Positions 26,501 to 38,738 of a stretch of 64,000 nt of DNA are shown one piece after another. This stretch comes from Pempheris klunzingeri (lineage: Eukaryota; Chordata; Actinopteri; Acropomatiformes; Pempheridae), in the NCBI RefSeq assembly GCF_042242105.1, contig NC_092019.1:24702828-24766827 (forward strand), in the 5' to 3' direction. The notes beneath the pieces are model-generated. The model was not told where the DNA came from. It was given only the letters and a program-made list of their open reading frames with translations, and made no database searches. Positions within the stretch are counted from its first letter, which is position 1. Every line of letters starts with the position of its first letter. Made by a program: the position numbers and the translations under genes.

Positions 26501-29500
26501 AACTCGACTGCCAACCCCATTAGTTCCCCTTTAATTCACTGGCATAAAAAAATAACAGATATTCCAATCTGGTGATTTTATCAGAGGTTCTTAAATGAAT
26601 GTTCAGATAATTTACTGACCTATACTCTGACTTCAACACTTTTTAGCCACAACAGCAGGAAATGATCGTTGATGTCGACAAACATGGTGAACAAAGCAGC
26701 TTGAAGTGGTGTATTTTTGGCCCAAATGAAATATTATTTCATACTCGAGGCCAAAGAGCGTGCTGCTTTCCAATCCAGCTAATCACTACAGCAGCTCGCC
26801 TTCCTGCCCCCTCCCCTGCTACATGATGGATGATAATCAGTGGAATTGGCTGCTGGTGTGTCTGGATGAAGAACCACTCGTACAGAGGATGAATATGTCT
26901 CTACTGTTAACATTCCCAGAAATATACAAGTGGACATCAGAGGACGCAGAGCTCGGACATCTGTTTAGCTCTGAACGCTCTCTGTCCAGCAGTGTACCTT
27001 GACTGGGTTCAGGTTGGTGCTCATGATGACCTTGTGCAGGGGTCCGGCCAGTTTGGAGGGCAGCTTGGGTTCCTTCTCCAGACCCTGGGTCTTGGTGTAG
27101 TAATCCAGCCTGGCGCGGGAGAAGAAGTTGTTGATGACTGTGACGCAGTCGTGTTGCCCTGAGGAGGGAAAAGACGAGGCGACTCATTTTTCAGCATGAG
27201 CGAGGAGTGTTTGTCACGTGTTTGAGTTTAGTCAGAGGAGATAAAATACTTCATCGGTGCAGCACAAGAGTTACAGTTTGCATCACGGCAAACACATTCA
27301 AACTGAGGAACCTTGTGCACCAACTTCAGACCAGTTTTGCAGATACATGAAGGGAGGTAAACACCAGCTCATTGACGAGTCTGTCGCTTAGTCTGTTAAA
27401 AAATGCTCTAAAATAGAAACAAGGGTGAAGAAAGTGAAATAAAGTCTAAACTATAACCAGATTTCATCAAGATGGTGGCATTACTGGTGGTGAAATGATA
27501 CGAATATTGTACATTCACAAACAACACATCTGTTAAATGTGGGTCTAGTTACATTGAACAGTGATCATTGTCTAATGGGAGGCGTCCATATGTGTTTGGT
27601 TTTTAGTCTCTTCTGCATTATTAAGTACCAAGTCCATATACTGGAGCTTTCAGAAAAATCTGAGTTTCTTAATTATAATTACATCTTTGGTGTTGATGTG
27701 AATGGTATTTACAAGTGATAATTCCAATATGACATAAGCTTGCCCCCCCCCCACGGCCCTGAAAGATAAGCCATGTAGGCTATGGATGGATGGATAAGCA
27801 CAGAAGTACAAAAACACACTAACACTAGCAGTTTTATCCTAATACTGTTAACTGCTTCAACATGCACTAATTATGTTAGTGTGAATGACAGCCTCTCTGC
27901 CATTAGCCCAACAAAAGTTAAACCATCTATTTGGTAATCATATTAAGGAACAAAATGACCAGGTAAAAGTTCCTTACTAACAAAGAAGTGGTGTGTGATC
28001 CCTTGCCTGTGTGTGTGTGTGTGATGAAGAACCCTTAAGAGCACTGGACTGTCACATCCACACGTACCAACAAAGGCAGCCATCTGTGCGGCAGTCCTTC
28101 CGACAGAGTTAACTACGTCCGTTTCCGCCCCCGCGTCCAACATCATCCACGTGATATCAGTCTTACCTACAGGCACAGAGGAAGGAGTCACAGCTCAGAC
28201 TGCACAGACCAGGAGATGCTCTTTTATTAGTATTATTCCAGGTTCCCACTCCAAGTCAAGTGTAATATTCCCTGACTTTTCCTTTCCATGACTAAAAAGA
28301 TGAATTTCCATGACCTATAAATGTAACATTAGAATAAAAAAATCATTTTAAACCCACTTTAGATCAGGGATCTTAGACTCCGGTCCTCAAAAGCCACAAT
28401 GCTGCAGTTATTTGATCAGAAACCCGTCATTTAGTGAGTGAAGCTCCTGAAATGTACACTTTCCTGGCTTGTTTTCTGACTTTGCCTCACGTTTTCATCG
28501 ATTTGGCAGCCAGAAGAGAATGAACATTAGAGCGTGAACTACAGGTCAGAAATGGTTGCTAAGCTTCCCTACAAGAACACACATAAGACTGGGAACAACC
28601 TGAAGTCAGTAACCTGACAAAAATATTGATTTGGTGAATAAACAAATTCATTTCACAGGGGCGCCCAGTAGCTCACTTGCTACATCCCCTTATTTTCAAT
28701 GACTTGCCCCAATAATTTAATTTCCTGACTTTCCATTAATTCCATGATGCATGGCCTCCCTGTATTATTATTAATATTATATTTCTAATGATATTGCTGT
28801 AATGACCAACTCAAACAGTTAGAATATTTACCCGACAGGCCAGCAAACATCAGTGCTGTGTATCCATGCTCATGTTCGTTGCAATTCACATCAGCTCCGT
28901 GTTGCAGGAGCAACTTGCACATGTCTGCTTTGCCTTTGTAAGCAGCATGCATGAGAGGGGTCATCCCATACTGTGGGTGAGACAGACAGGGACAATTTCA
29001 GTTTTACATGAGCCAAAAGTCATGCAGCTTCCATTAGTTAAAAGAACAGCTGTTTGCAACACCTGATTTTGACAGGCAGACACAAGAGAGTGACATGAAG
29101 AAAGGCAGACGTGAAGGACCAGGGCCCCTTCAGCGTGGCGACTCAGTGGTGCCACATGTCACTGGACAAAGGGAGAGCTTCGCTGAAAGATTGTCTGTTT
29201 TCACTGTAGTCCTCAAATGCTTACATTCAAAGAGATGAAAGCTGGTGTTTCCCCAAAGGATTAATACAAGATAAACCTAATGAACCCTGCCAAGTTGTTC
29301 GATGACGTCATAATACAACAGAAATTCTAAATGTTGGTAACTTAATCTGAGGGACTGTTGCTATAGGATGACAGGAGACATGTCACTCCTGGCTACAATC
29401 TTTATTTGGTTTAAGAAGTCCAGATTGAAAACCTACCTTGCAGCAAACAGAACACTTCTGATACAACCGGGCTAAGAGATTTATTGAGGACTGTTGAAAC

Positions 29501-30408
29501 GTCTATCACAACGCAGCAGGTTAAGTCCTGTCAAATCAACTGCCTAACTACCTAAATCGACCAAGTCTGAAATATAAATGGACAATCAAGTAAGATTTGT
29601 TTTTGTTGGCTGTATTTTTATCTCACCAGCACAGTTCTTTTGCAGATCATTTGATCGGGTTTTGTTACTTGTGCAAATGAATAAGCTAAAACTAAATGAG
29701 CCTAAATGGTGAAAGCATCATGACAAGTGAATAAGGGGACACATTAAGGTCATCATCAAACGTGTCAACCTGCTGTCAGTGTTTCCTCCAGTCACAAAAG
29801 CTCTCTTACCTCATCCAAACAGTTGACCCGAACATCCTTACAGCCCAGCAGCCTGGAGGCCTCCTGCACATTTCCTAAGAGCATAATGTGAAATATTATT
29901 GCAGTGCAAACACAACACCAAGCCTCACCAGCAGTTGATGTAGCTACAGAGGGCAGACCCCCCCCCCCTTCCTTTTTTTTTTTTAAAAGTGTTTGTCAAG
30001 AATCAATCTGTCATAATCTGTTTGATCTTCTGAATCTACAATGCACACACTCCCACAAACGCAACGTTAAACATGCTGAGATCCCTGAGGTGGGAATATC
30101 AGATAGCAAGCTAGAGGAAGTAAGCAGCTCATGCACACATTAGCAGTCAGCTAACGTTAGCCGAACCTTGCGTACAAACTCGCATTTAACTTTATCATTA
30201 TGATTTAACAAGCCAGTCCACGAGCAGCTGATGTGTTCGGCCGACATTTTTTCGAAATATCTGTTAACTTATCATAGAAGCTAACAAGAGCTATCGTCTG
30301 AGTGGGTTCTGAAGGGATTAGCGTTAGCCGAGGAGGCTTACCTGCAGTAATAACCTCAAACAATTCCTTTTCGCTTGGAGACAAGTCTCCCTTCTTTGGC
30401 GCAGACAT
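23551..30408 (-). CDS. ankmy2: Ankyrin repeat and MYND domain-containing protein 2
   Basis: Ten coding exons: 30408-30342, 29874-29810, 28970-28832, 28166-28068, 27158-26998, 25975-25761, 24826-24691, 24522-24394, 24222-24093 and 23684-23551. All join in phase through GT-AG sites, giving 424 residues; human ANKMY2 has 441. The start MSAPKKGDLSPSEKELFEVI is characteristic. Ankyrin repeats occupy about residues 44-125 (YGMTPLMHAAYKGKADMC, HGYTALMFAGLS, GRTAAQMAAFVG). The MYND zinc finger spans residues 320-357, from CTSC to HKKVC, split between exons 8 and 9 with all metal-binding Cys/His present. A charged helix and a Ser/Thr-rich tail end the protein. In mammals it works with FKBP38 to bring adenylyl cyclases to the cilium and so tunes Hedgehog signalling. 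No break is seen. The head is about 1.2 kb from the 3' end of the lectin gene. Confidence 0.97.
25305..25505 (+). mobile_element. Fragment of the tRNA-derived SINE seen at 48573
   Basis: Shares 'gctccggcttcctcccaca', 'tctaagctgcctgtaggtgtgag' and 'cacccaaagtcagctggga' with the reverse complement of the better copy at 48573-48928. The tRNA-like head is mostly lost. It lies in ankmy2 intron 6. A smaller scrap of the same family's tail is at about 27755-27795. Confidence 0.65.
28210..28790. repeat. Composite interspersed-repeat debris in ankmy2 intron 3
   Basis: Phrases such as 'ttccctgacttttcctttccatgac' and 'ttccatgacctataaatgtaac' recur later in altered form ('tttcctgactttccattaattccatgatg'), suggesting a dispersed repeat. 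Near 28659 'ggggcgcccagtagctcac' resembles the A-box head of a tRNA-derived SINE. The other ankmy2 introns contain mostly unique sequence. Confidence 0.4.
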
Positions 30409-31603
30409 GCTGGTAATTAATAGTTTGAAATTAGACTACGGCGTGAATACAACGTGAAAACCTTGGTGAAAACTAAGCGTTTTTAGCAGCGTGCTGATGC
30501 TCGGGCATGAAGGCTAGCTCAAACCGAGCTGTCACATGGAATGTACCACTGCCTATTGTAATTAGGGGTGTAGTAGATTACAGCTAAACAATACTTCAAA
30601 ATTTGTAACAGCCCCTCCCAATGGATTCTTTAAAACAGTGTAAGTAAAAATATAAAAAAATAAATAAACGAGATATAATGGTAAAATGTATGATTTACAG
30701 CCAAGACTTCGTACAATCAAAATGGACACCACCCCTGTACTTTCACTGAAATAATCAGCTCCACAGTCTAGAAAGTTCATTCAGAACTTAAGTGAGTCAG
30801 AGTGGACCACATCGGTGGGGTGGGGGGGTCCACTTTATCCAAATTATGGCCTGAATCATCTTCTTCCTCCATATTTATGTCACAATAAAGAAATGAAAGA
30901 CTCAAATTCTCCAGTAGTATTTTAATGGATAGAGAATAAATTGGCCAGATGTACAGAAACAGTGGTGGGAAGAAATTAAGTACAATTTTCACAAGTGAAA
31001 GTAGTATTACTGTTCCATGCAGGATCTTTATGTTACATCTGGTTGAGGTGGAATCTACTTTATATGCTGCTGAGTTGCGTAACCAACAAACAGCAGCAGT
31101 ATTTTTATGAGAGTAAAATATGAACAATACATGTCAAATAAATGTAGGCCTAGTGATGGAAAACGTAATGTGGTGGAGTATAAGTGAAAAGTGGTATACA
31201 GTGAGAATATTCTAGTAAAATGTACAATGCAAATGTTGCAGTTCTAAAATGTCACACGTCCATTCATTCATTTCTGCATAGCTGGATTAATTGATATCTT
31301 TTTTACTCCAGTTATCATAGCTAACGTGTTACATTAACAAACAGTTGCCCTGCAGATCCAGCACACATGGAGCAACAGAGCAGGAGTTGTGTTTCTGGCT
31401 AGTTGACAGATTTGCATTTAACACTCAGTATTCTTTTAGATGTGGTTCGGTCTTGAACAATTGAGACCTTTCTCTTCTAGACTTCCCTCAGCAGCTAAAT
31501 CAGTCAAACTTCACTGGCCATTGTCAGCGGTCACTAGTGGTGGGAATACAGGGAACTTAGCTATAACTACACACACATTTGTCCTTTTCTCTCTTCAGCC
31601 TCG
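30409..31603. other. ankmy2 upstream region / lectin-gene 3' flank
   Basis: The bases around 30410-30540 are the likely ankmy2 promoter and 5' leader; no TATA box is evident. The rest is A/T-rich and shows no exon. Confidence 0.5.
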
Positions 31604-33170
31604 TCACAAAGGTGCCTTATTAAAAACCTTTCCATCCGGATCCTTTTTCCATCGCAGTTGGAAAACATCAGTCACACTTGCGTTGCTCAGCTTCAGTTTG
31701 ATCTGAGGAACAGAAAGGAGAAGCAACACATTAAAAGCTAAGCTTAAACCTGCAATAACCAGTGTGTCTGAGTGCCTGATGCCTAAAACATTGGTACACA
31801 GAAAACTCTTAAGTAATTGGGGGTCAGTTGGAACAGGGACTCCTGAGACCAGATGCATTCATTCTAACACTAACTCTGATCTTTCTCTCTATATTTATTT
31901 AAAACCAATTATTAGGCTGAGTTTATTACATGAGAAGAGTTTCACCTTAGTGACATTATACTGGTAATTCCTGCCAACAGCTTTAAAAAATGTCTTTTTG
32001 TTAACTCTGCACATTTCATTTGTTTTAAACTCACTTGCTTCAGTATGTCATCTTGTACTGCAGCTTTGTTTAGATCCACCTCTAAGTCCTGTGGGCTGAT
32101 CCTCACTTTGATAAACCTGAAGGACCTTTGCTTACAGTTACAGAGGAATGGATGTTCCTCATCACATGGTGCTTCTCCCCATCTACCAGATTTATTTTTG
32201 AACAAAGCAGCACATCGTTTTACACCAGGCTTAGTCCAAACAGTTTGATCTGCTCTCCAATATCGAAAGGAAGAGTACGTCTGGTCTGACCACTCCCAGG
32301 GGTCTCTGAAGAGGCCAGACCACACCTTCCGGCCACCGGCTACTTCCTGTAATATCTGGCTTTCCACCTCATTCCTCACACTGGCCAGGTCTGTGTGATG
32401 AGTCCTGCAGTAGTCTCGAGCAACGGTCCAATCCATCTTTGTGGTAATGAGAACGTACTGTTCATGACCATGTTTTTGTCCTAAAAATAAAGTAAATCAT
32501 TGCATAAGTCACAGTTTTTTTGGTGCAGCTGCAGAGTGTAAATGAATGACTCACCGTCAAAACAAATAGAATATTGTCCATATCCACAGGATGTTGTATA
32601 CAATTTCCCGTTTTGGTATGCTGCACAGTTATAACCTTGTTCGGTGCCCCAAATCAAATAATTTCTTTCTCCCTCCTTGTAGAAGTCTTTGTCTGCCAGA
32701 GACCAGTGCCACCTTTGCGTGTCCCCTTTCTGGAGTCCTATCCACACGACTTCATTGTATTTGACCTCAACAGCTTTCAGACCTGTTTCCATCTCTGCCA
32801 TGTCGTCAACGGTGGCCAGGTCAAAACATTTCTCTCTGCAGTAGCTTTGGGCCTCAGACCAGGTTTTGGGGGTTTTGACTAAAAGGTATTGGTGCTGGGG
32901 GACACATGAGGACAGGAAACACAGCCCTGTGGGACACAGCAGGAATGAGTGACATTCATTAGTCAGGCAGTTTTTCACCAATAAAATGCTTTAGAGACAA
33001 TGAAAGGGATAAATGAATTGAAATGGCTGTGGTTTTGTCAGTCTTCACTGTTCACACAAGGACACTGTCTAAAAAGAAATCTAAAGATTAAGACTTGTCC
33101 CAACTTTAATACACAAGAAATGACACTCACCTGAAATAAGTAGAAGTAGATGATGTCTGATCCTTTCCAT
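31604..33170 (-). CDS. Secreted-type protein with two C-type lectin-like domains
   Basis: Four coding exons, 33170-33131, 32926-32555, 32480-32035 and 31702-31604, join in phase (GT-AG) to give 318 residues ending at TGA. Residues 1-25 look like a signal peptide (MERIRHHLLLLISG plus LCFLSSC). Two CTLDs follow, about residues 30-137 (KTWSEAQSYCREKCFDLATV, VWIGLQKGD, YSICFDG) and 145-250 (WTVARDYCRTHHTDLASV, WSGLFRDPWEWSD, HPFLCNCK). The disulfide cysteines of the fold are kept, but I see no EPN/QPD or WND calcium-site motifs, so classical calcium-dependent sugar binding is doubtful. A tail with KLKLSNASVTDVFQLRWKKDPDG, typical of fish lectin-like families, replaces a transmembrane segment. Teleosts have many such lineage-specific genes; the ligand is unknown. 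Confidence 0.85.
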
Positions 33171-33660
33171 AGTTGTTGTAAAGATCAGACAAAACTGCTG
33201 GAATAAAAAAAAAAAGTGATTTACTTCTTCATGCTACAACACAACATCACTGATACTCCAGAGAGAGTGCGGTCGTATCATTCATACTCATCCACCCTTT
33301 CAGTGTGGACAGCGTATGATATGCCCTGGTGGGACAATAAAATCCAATTTAATTCTACTCTACTCAACCAGATCAAATTCTGGGGACGCTAAGAACTGTT
33401 GAATAAGTCGATCACTTGGCCAGGATGTTGAAAAATGACCTGCCAATGCTTGTTTTACTAATAACCAGCAAGCTCCTCAGACTTAAGTGTCACACAGAAA
33501 CTTTGATTGTGTCATGAGTCAGTTCTGCTGTTGTGCAGGTTCGATTAAAAATGACATGAAGCTAACATTTCTTTCTCCCTTTCTCTCTATGCACGGATTG
33601 ATATGTGAGGCGGAGAATCAGGCATACCTTGTTTGGTGGATCCTGATCTGTCTAAGATTT

Positions 33661-33708
<48 letters not shown>

Positions 33709-35643
33709 ATTCTTTTGAATGTATTCAAATCTCAGTGGATATTTGTTCATTCCATACACTGAATCAATCGTTTGTTAGTAGGACGAGGGGATCTTTGAAC
33801 ATCCAGTACGAGCAGGAGGAATAATTACAAGAAGCAAAGCTTGTTTCAGTGTGCATATGGGCACCTGACGATTGTTTCATGACAGATTTCACAACAGCCC
33901 CTTCACCATATTATTCCTTAACGTAGTTGTTCAGGCACAATGATGAGCAGCACAAGCATGATCAAAATGAGAGGAGAAAACGACAACATAAGAAGCTGTA
34001 TGGTAGAAATGTCTCTGAGAAACACGCATTTCAATCCACAGCCACTGTTCTGATATTCTAGACACACTTATCAGCGTAAACTGCATGTGTGAAATACAAG
34101 ATTCACTAACAAAGACCGCAAAGGCCAATAAAGCTGTCCATTTCAAAGGGTTTATCAAATAGCGAGGAAGTACGGCTGAGTCTGTTTTTACCTGCTTGTT
34201 TGTTTCTATTACTGTTAATAGAGTCAAATTACATATGTGCATACAGTATATTTGGCCTAATATTTTCAAAGACAAAAATATAAGAATAACTACATAAAAC
34301 ATAATAAAAACATTTAAAGTCTCAAGTCTTGATTTGCTTCTTATTTAGTTCTCCAAATGGTGAAATTAGAACATGTGTTTCACGTCCATATAGTTGGTTC
34401 ATTGTGTCCGTTTATACATGCAGATGTTTCTTCCTCAGAATGTAAAACACACTCTCTCATGTGTTAAGACAGATGCAAACTCTATGCTAATCCGTTTGAA
34501 GGTCAAACTCAAAATAAAACCTCACAGTAAGACTGTATGGCTTGAGCAGAAACCCATGACTATGATGTGTTTGGTTATTGATGCTCTAGAATCAGAATCT
34601 GGTTTTAATGCCAAGTAGGTTTTCACATCGACCCCTTAGGTATCGAGGTCATTTATCAGTCAGTTTAGCCCTAGAGAAAGCTTGTGAATGAAAGTTGAAC
34701 CTCCTTTATGCTACACACCCATATGACATACATACATACATGATAGATAATTAAACTTAGAACAGATCAGGATAAAATATAAACTGAAAGAAAATGAAAG
34801 AATGCCTTGGTATACTGGTGAAATAATAAACATGGTTAGAGGGAGATGTAGACATACTGGATGTAGAAATAGATGATATAAAAAAAAAGATAAGGCAAGT
34901 ACTGCAAGATGAAAAATACTATTGCAAAATAGAAAGGATAAACATTATGCATGTTTAATAAAACTCTGTAAAGTTATTAATTTTTTACCCCAACATGCAC
35001 CTTCCACCTCACACGGTGTCACTGTCGCCCCTTCCCTCCTTCAACAGATGCACAGCTGGCACAGATGTGTGCGATACAAAATATTAACTACAACTACTAC
35101 CGTCACAGTTATCATTATTATGAAAATACAAATAAAAAGAGGTCAGAGAGCCAATCTGTCGCTGCCCTCCAGCCCAGCAGGTGGCAGCGGTGATCATTTG
35201 GCTTGTTTTATTTCATGTCCTGTGCCTTTAAACAGCACATAGAAGGCTGAAGAGAATTCTTCCTGTGTGTATATCTGTGCTGGTGTCTGACCATTCAGAC
35301 GCATTTGCCATGAAGCTGAGGGTAAAGTTGAGCATTTGTATTTCACGCTTTTTCACTTTTTGGGGATATTTGAGGCAGCTGTTGTGCTTACAGTTACTGT
35401 ACAGTACAGTACTGACAATCTGTACATTATTCTGGCTAGAATTTAACCTGTCATCCTCTGAGTGTGTGTGTGTGAGGAAGAGGCAGGCTGTTTTTGCTGT
35501 CTGGATGCACTAGCTTGGTCATAATAATATTATAATAGTAATAATAGTGCCACATGTGTGTAGAGCTGAACTGACTGTTGCTCTCTCCTGTTGAAACACA
35601 CACTGTGTGCTTCCTCTTTCCTCTGGCTCAGCTCTGACTGGAA
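33171..35643. other. Divergent-promoter interval between the lectin and the CHK-like kinase
   Basis: Both flanking genes are transcribed away from this 2.5-kb interval. It holds a (CT)n run, an 'acaataaaatccaatttaattctactctactc' LINE-like tail near 33340 and A/T-rich sequence. I see no exon. Confidence 0.5.
33662..33703. repeat. (CT)n microsatellite
   Basis: About 21 CT units; gives a Ser-Leu repeat when translated, not a gene. Confidence 0.95.
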
Positions 35644-37130
35644 ATGAAGCAGGAGTACCAGGATCTCGTCCTGCAGGCGTGTGCTGCTTCCTCTCTGCGC
35701 GTGGGAATAAAGATCCAGACCCTGTGGAGCGGTTATGGGGAGATAGTCAGGCTGCACCTGGAGGGCTGTGACCGGCCCTCTGTGGTCGCCAAACATGTCA
35801 AGTTTCCTGAGGAGGCCGAGCACCCTGGAGGCTGGAACACAGACCGCTCCCACAGGCGTAAAGTGAGATCCTACCAGGTGGAGACGCACTGGTACCAGAA
35901 CTATTCCACCAATCAGAGCTGTCGGATCCCCGCCTGCCTGGCTGCCTGTTCCCATGGAGACGAGATGCTGATCGTGCTGGAGGATCTGGATGTGGCTGGT
36001 TATGATCAGAGAAGGTCTGAACAAACTGAAACGCATGAATGTCTAGATGCAGTCTATAATTCCATCGAGGTGATACAGTCAAACATCTTTTAGGTGCAGA
36101 AAAAAGTGAAACAGTCTGTGAACAGCAGGGCCATAGTGAACATTTTAGAAACACCCAGGGTCCAAATTCTCCCAGTGCATCCCCATCCACCTGTAACATT
36201 TTTAACAAACCACCAAAAAGCAAATAGACGTTTTCATGAATAGTTCCATGTGTGAAATGTGTGTAATTACAGCATGTAAACTCTCACTTGGGTTGATAAA
36301 ACTCCCCAATTTTACAAAACAATACTGAGGACATGCCGTCAGTGTCCTCAGTGGCAGCTACAGTACATAAGCTTGGGGCTCAAACTCTAAATTGGTGTAA
36401 CATCCAACATCCTACTGTACGTATACTGTATGTTTGTCAATTTCAAGATTTACGGATGTTTTCCAGGTCTCTCACGGTATGGAGATGAGTGAGACATCTT
36501 CCGGCGCGATGAATGAGGTTATGTGTTTTCCTTTGCAGGACCAGCGTGAAGGACAGAGAAATAAAGGCTTGTCTCAGCTGGCTTGCCCACTTCCATGCTC
36601 TCTTCCTGAGCGTGGCCCCGGAGGGCCTGTGGCCTGTCGGCACCTATTGGCATCTGGAGACCCGGCCAGACGAGTTGGAGGCCATGGGCGACGCCGAGGT
36701 CAAAGCGGCAGCCGGCCACATTGACAAGGTGCTCAGCGAATGTCGCTTCAAGACCATCGTTCACGGGGATGCCAAATTAGCCAACTTCTGCTTTTCCCAG
36801 AGTGGACAGGACGTGGCAGCTGTGGACTTTCAGTATGTTGGTGGAGGCTGTGGGATGAAAGATGTTGTGTATTTTTTAGGAAGCTGCATGGAGGAGAGGG
36901 AGTGTGAAAAGAAGGTACCAGGTCTGCTGGACTACTATTTTACAGAATTAAGGCTGTCTGTGAAAAAAGATGTGGACTTTGCCGCCTTAGAGAAAGAGTG
37001 GAGGGAGATGTTTGCATTCGCCTGGACAGATTTTCACCGCTTTCTGCTGGGCTGGATGCCTGGACACTGGAAGATCAACCGCTACAGTAAACAGCTGACC
37101 AAGGAGGTTCTGCGCAAACTGAAACTGTAA
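35644..37130 (+). CDS. CHK/EcKinase-like phosphotransferase (APH fold), function unassigned
   Basis: Two exons, 35644-36014 and 36539-37130, join in phase 2 (AG|gt ... cag|GA) to give 320 residues. The protein has the aminoglycoside-phosphotransferase/choline-kinase fold. The N-lobe carries VVAKHVKFP (candidate ATP-binding lysine) and MLIVLEDLD (hinge). The C-lobe carries the catalytic loop VHGDAKLAN (H199, D201, N206) and the metal-binding VDFQ (about D220), then HFHALFL-type helices. In sequence type it belongs to the CHK kinase-like / ecdysteroid-kinase-like group found in arthropods, nematodes and fish. Its substrate in fish is unknown to me and no human counterpart comes to mind. Catalytic residues are present, so activity is plausible. 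A 168-residue frame on the opposite strand is a shadow. Confidence 0.85.
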
Positions 37131-37246
37131 CTAGAAGCAAAAAAAACCTCAGAGAACTGAGCACGTGGCTGGAAGGTGATACACACGCTACTCATCCTAT
37201 CTTCACCTGTGTGCAATGATGAATGCTTGTGAAACCACTTCTGGAA

Positions 37247-37252
37247 AATAAA
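37247..37252 (+). terminator. Polyadenylation signal of the CHK-like gene
   Basis: AATAAA 117 bases after the stop codon, a short 3' untranslated region. Confidence 0.7.
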
Positions 37253-37839
37253 AACTTTGAAAAAGGCTCAGGCTTTTCTTTCCTGTTCTGTCGCCACATC
37301 TCCGACACATATTTGATTGATGGGTGTGGTTGTGTGAACTGAAAGTGACAGTGCTAAGAACAGAGAGGATTACAGGAGTGGGAGCTCACCTAAATTCATT
37401 TCACACACCTATTTACCCCTGGTACCCCTGGCCGAGTCTTCTCATGTGAAAGTCATAGTTACTGGTTTTAGCGTCTCAACTTTTACCAATGATTTTTTTT
37501 TTCATTGCGTGTTGAATATCTTTGGGTTTGTCAGACAAAAAAAAAAAAAAGTTGTGGTGGACATGGTTAGTTGCAGCACCTACTTTCCTTTACAATAAAA
37601 ATACATTTCTTTTTGTCTTTGCCAGTAACAGAAATAAGTCCAGGTAATATAAAGGTCTGTCTGTTGGCACTATCATTGCTGCATGTGTTTGTATAATTAT
37701 TAATTATATGCGTTAACAGAAAGGTATTTAGATTTATGGTCACACATTGTAATAACTATAAAGAAAAAAGAGTCACCCCACAGATACAGAACGGGTCACA
37801 CATTTTGATTACTGTAACATTTTATTGCATTATTGTACG

Positions 37840-38250
37840 ACTGTGACCCTTTATGTGTGTGTAGGGTCTCTGATAGTGTGTTCATCTTTATACTTCTGTC
37901 CTACACATCTTACCTATAGTGTAATCCTATTCACTGTCTATACTGTGCACCTCTTATCCATAGTGTATTCTATGTGTTCATATCAGCTCTTTAACCTGTA
38001 TATAGTGTCTTACTACTAGCATTTCTTGTTCCTTCACTTCAACTGTATTTTTGCACCTTAGTTAGATACTAAACTGCATTTTATTACCTCAATAGATTAA
38101 TCTAATCTACTGTGTAGACACAAAAATGTTGAATAACTGTAAAGAAAACCTCGGGGCCCTATAGTCAAGTCAAGCTTTATTTATGTAACACATTTATACA
38201 CTGGGCAACACCAGCAAAACACAATCAAGCAAATGCAGAAAAGAAGTATC
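37840..38250 (+). repeat. LINE-tail-like and 'agtcaagtcaagctttattta' repeat debris
   Basis: The block 37840-38105 has the 'tatttttgcaccttagttagatactaaactgcattttatt' phrase common in fish LINE 3' ends. Directly after it, 38163-38250 carries the widespread 'gtcaagtcaagctttatttatgtaacac' repeat. No coding sequence is seen between 37253 and 38600. Confidence 0.45.
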
Positions 38251-38327
38251 CCCATCAACGGGAGTGTGTGTAAAAGGCCTGCAAAGAATTAGTGCAGAAT
38301 ATTCTAAACTCACCATATATACAGTAT

Positions 38328-38330
<3 letters not shown>

Positions 38331-38360
<30 letters not shown>
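38331..38360. repeat. (AC)n microsatellite
   Basis: Fifteen AC units downstream of the repeat debris and upstream of herpud2. Confidence 0.9.
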
Positions 38361-38364
<4 letters not shown>

Positions 38365-38599
38365 GGTTACACATTCTGATAAGTGTTAAAACAAATCCCC
38401 ATGAGAGGGTTACAGTGTCTCCCATCTGTGATGTCAGCTGTGGCTGAAGGTGTCCTGGATCAGCACCACTACATCTAATCATCACTGTCAGCGCTGCTCT
38501 CGGTGTCTCCTAACTCGCTTTGGTTTTGGATAACAGTGATTTCAGTGTTACTGTAAGTGAAGGTAAAAGTATTCTTTCTTATCAGTGTTTTTCCTGCCC

Positions 38600-38738
38600 G
38601 ATCAGCTGTTGCGAGGAGGAGGAGGAGGAGGAGGATGACGCTGACGCTGCTTCCGGTCTCACGCCCGACATTACAACAACAAGGCAGCCGACGAGCCGAG
38701 CTGGGCCGAGGGGACGACGGTACCTCTAGAGTGAACAG
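38600..38738 (+). promoter_or_regulatory. herpud2: Probable herpud2 non-coding first exon and CpG-rich promoter
   Basis: A GC- and CpG-rich block (about 38600-38950) ends a presumed exon at 38738 with the donor CAG|GTAGGA. The next exon, with an acceptor TCTTCAG at about 40177, contains the ATG at 40205. The exon start cannot be fixed. The assignment is inference from base composition and splice sites. Confidence 0.5.

Noticed and set aside
35530..36036. 168-residue minus-strand frame
   Set aside because: Antisense shadow of the first exon of the CHK-like gene.
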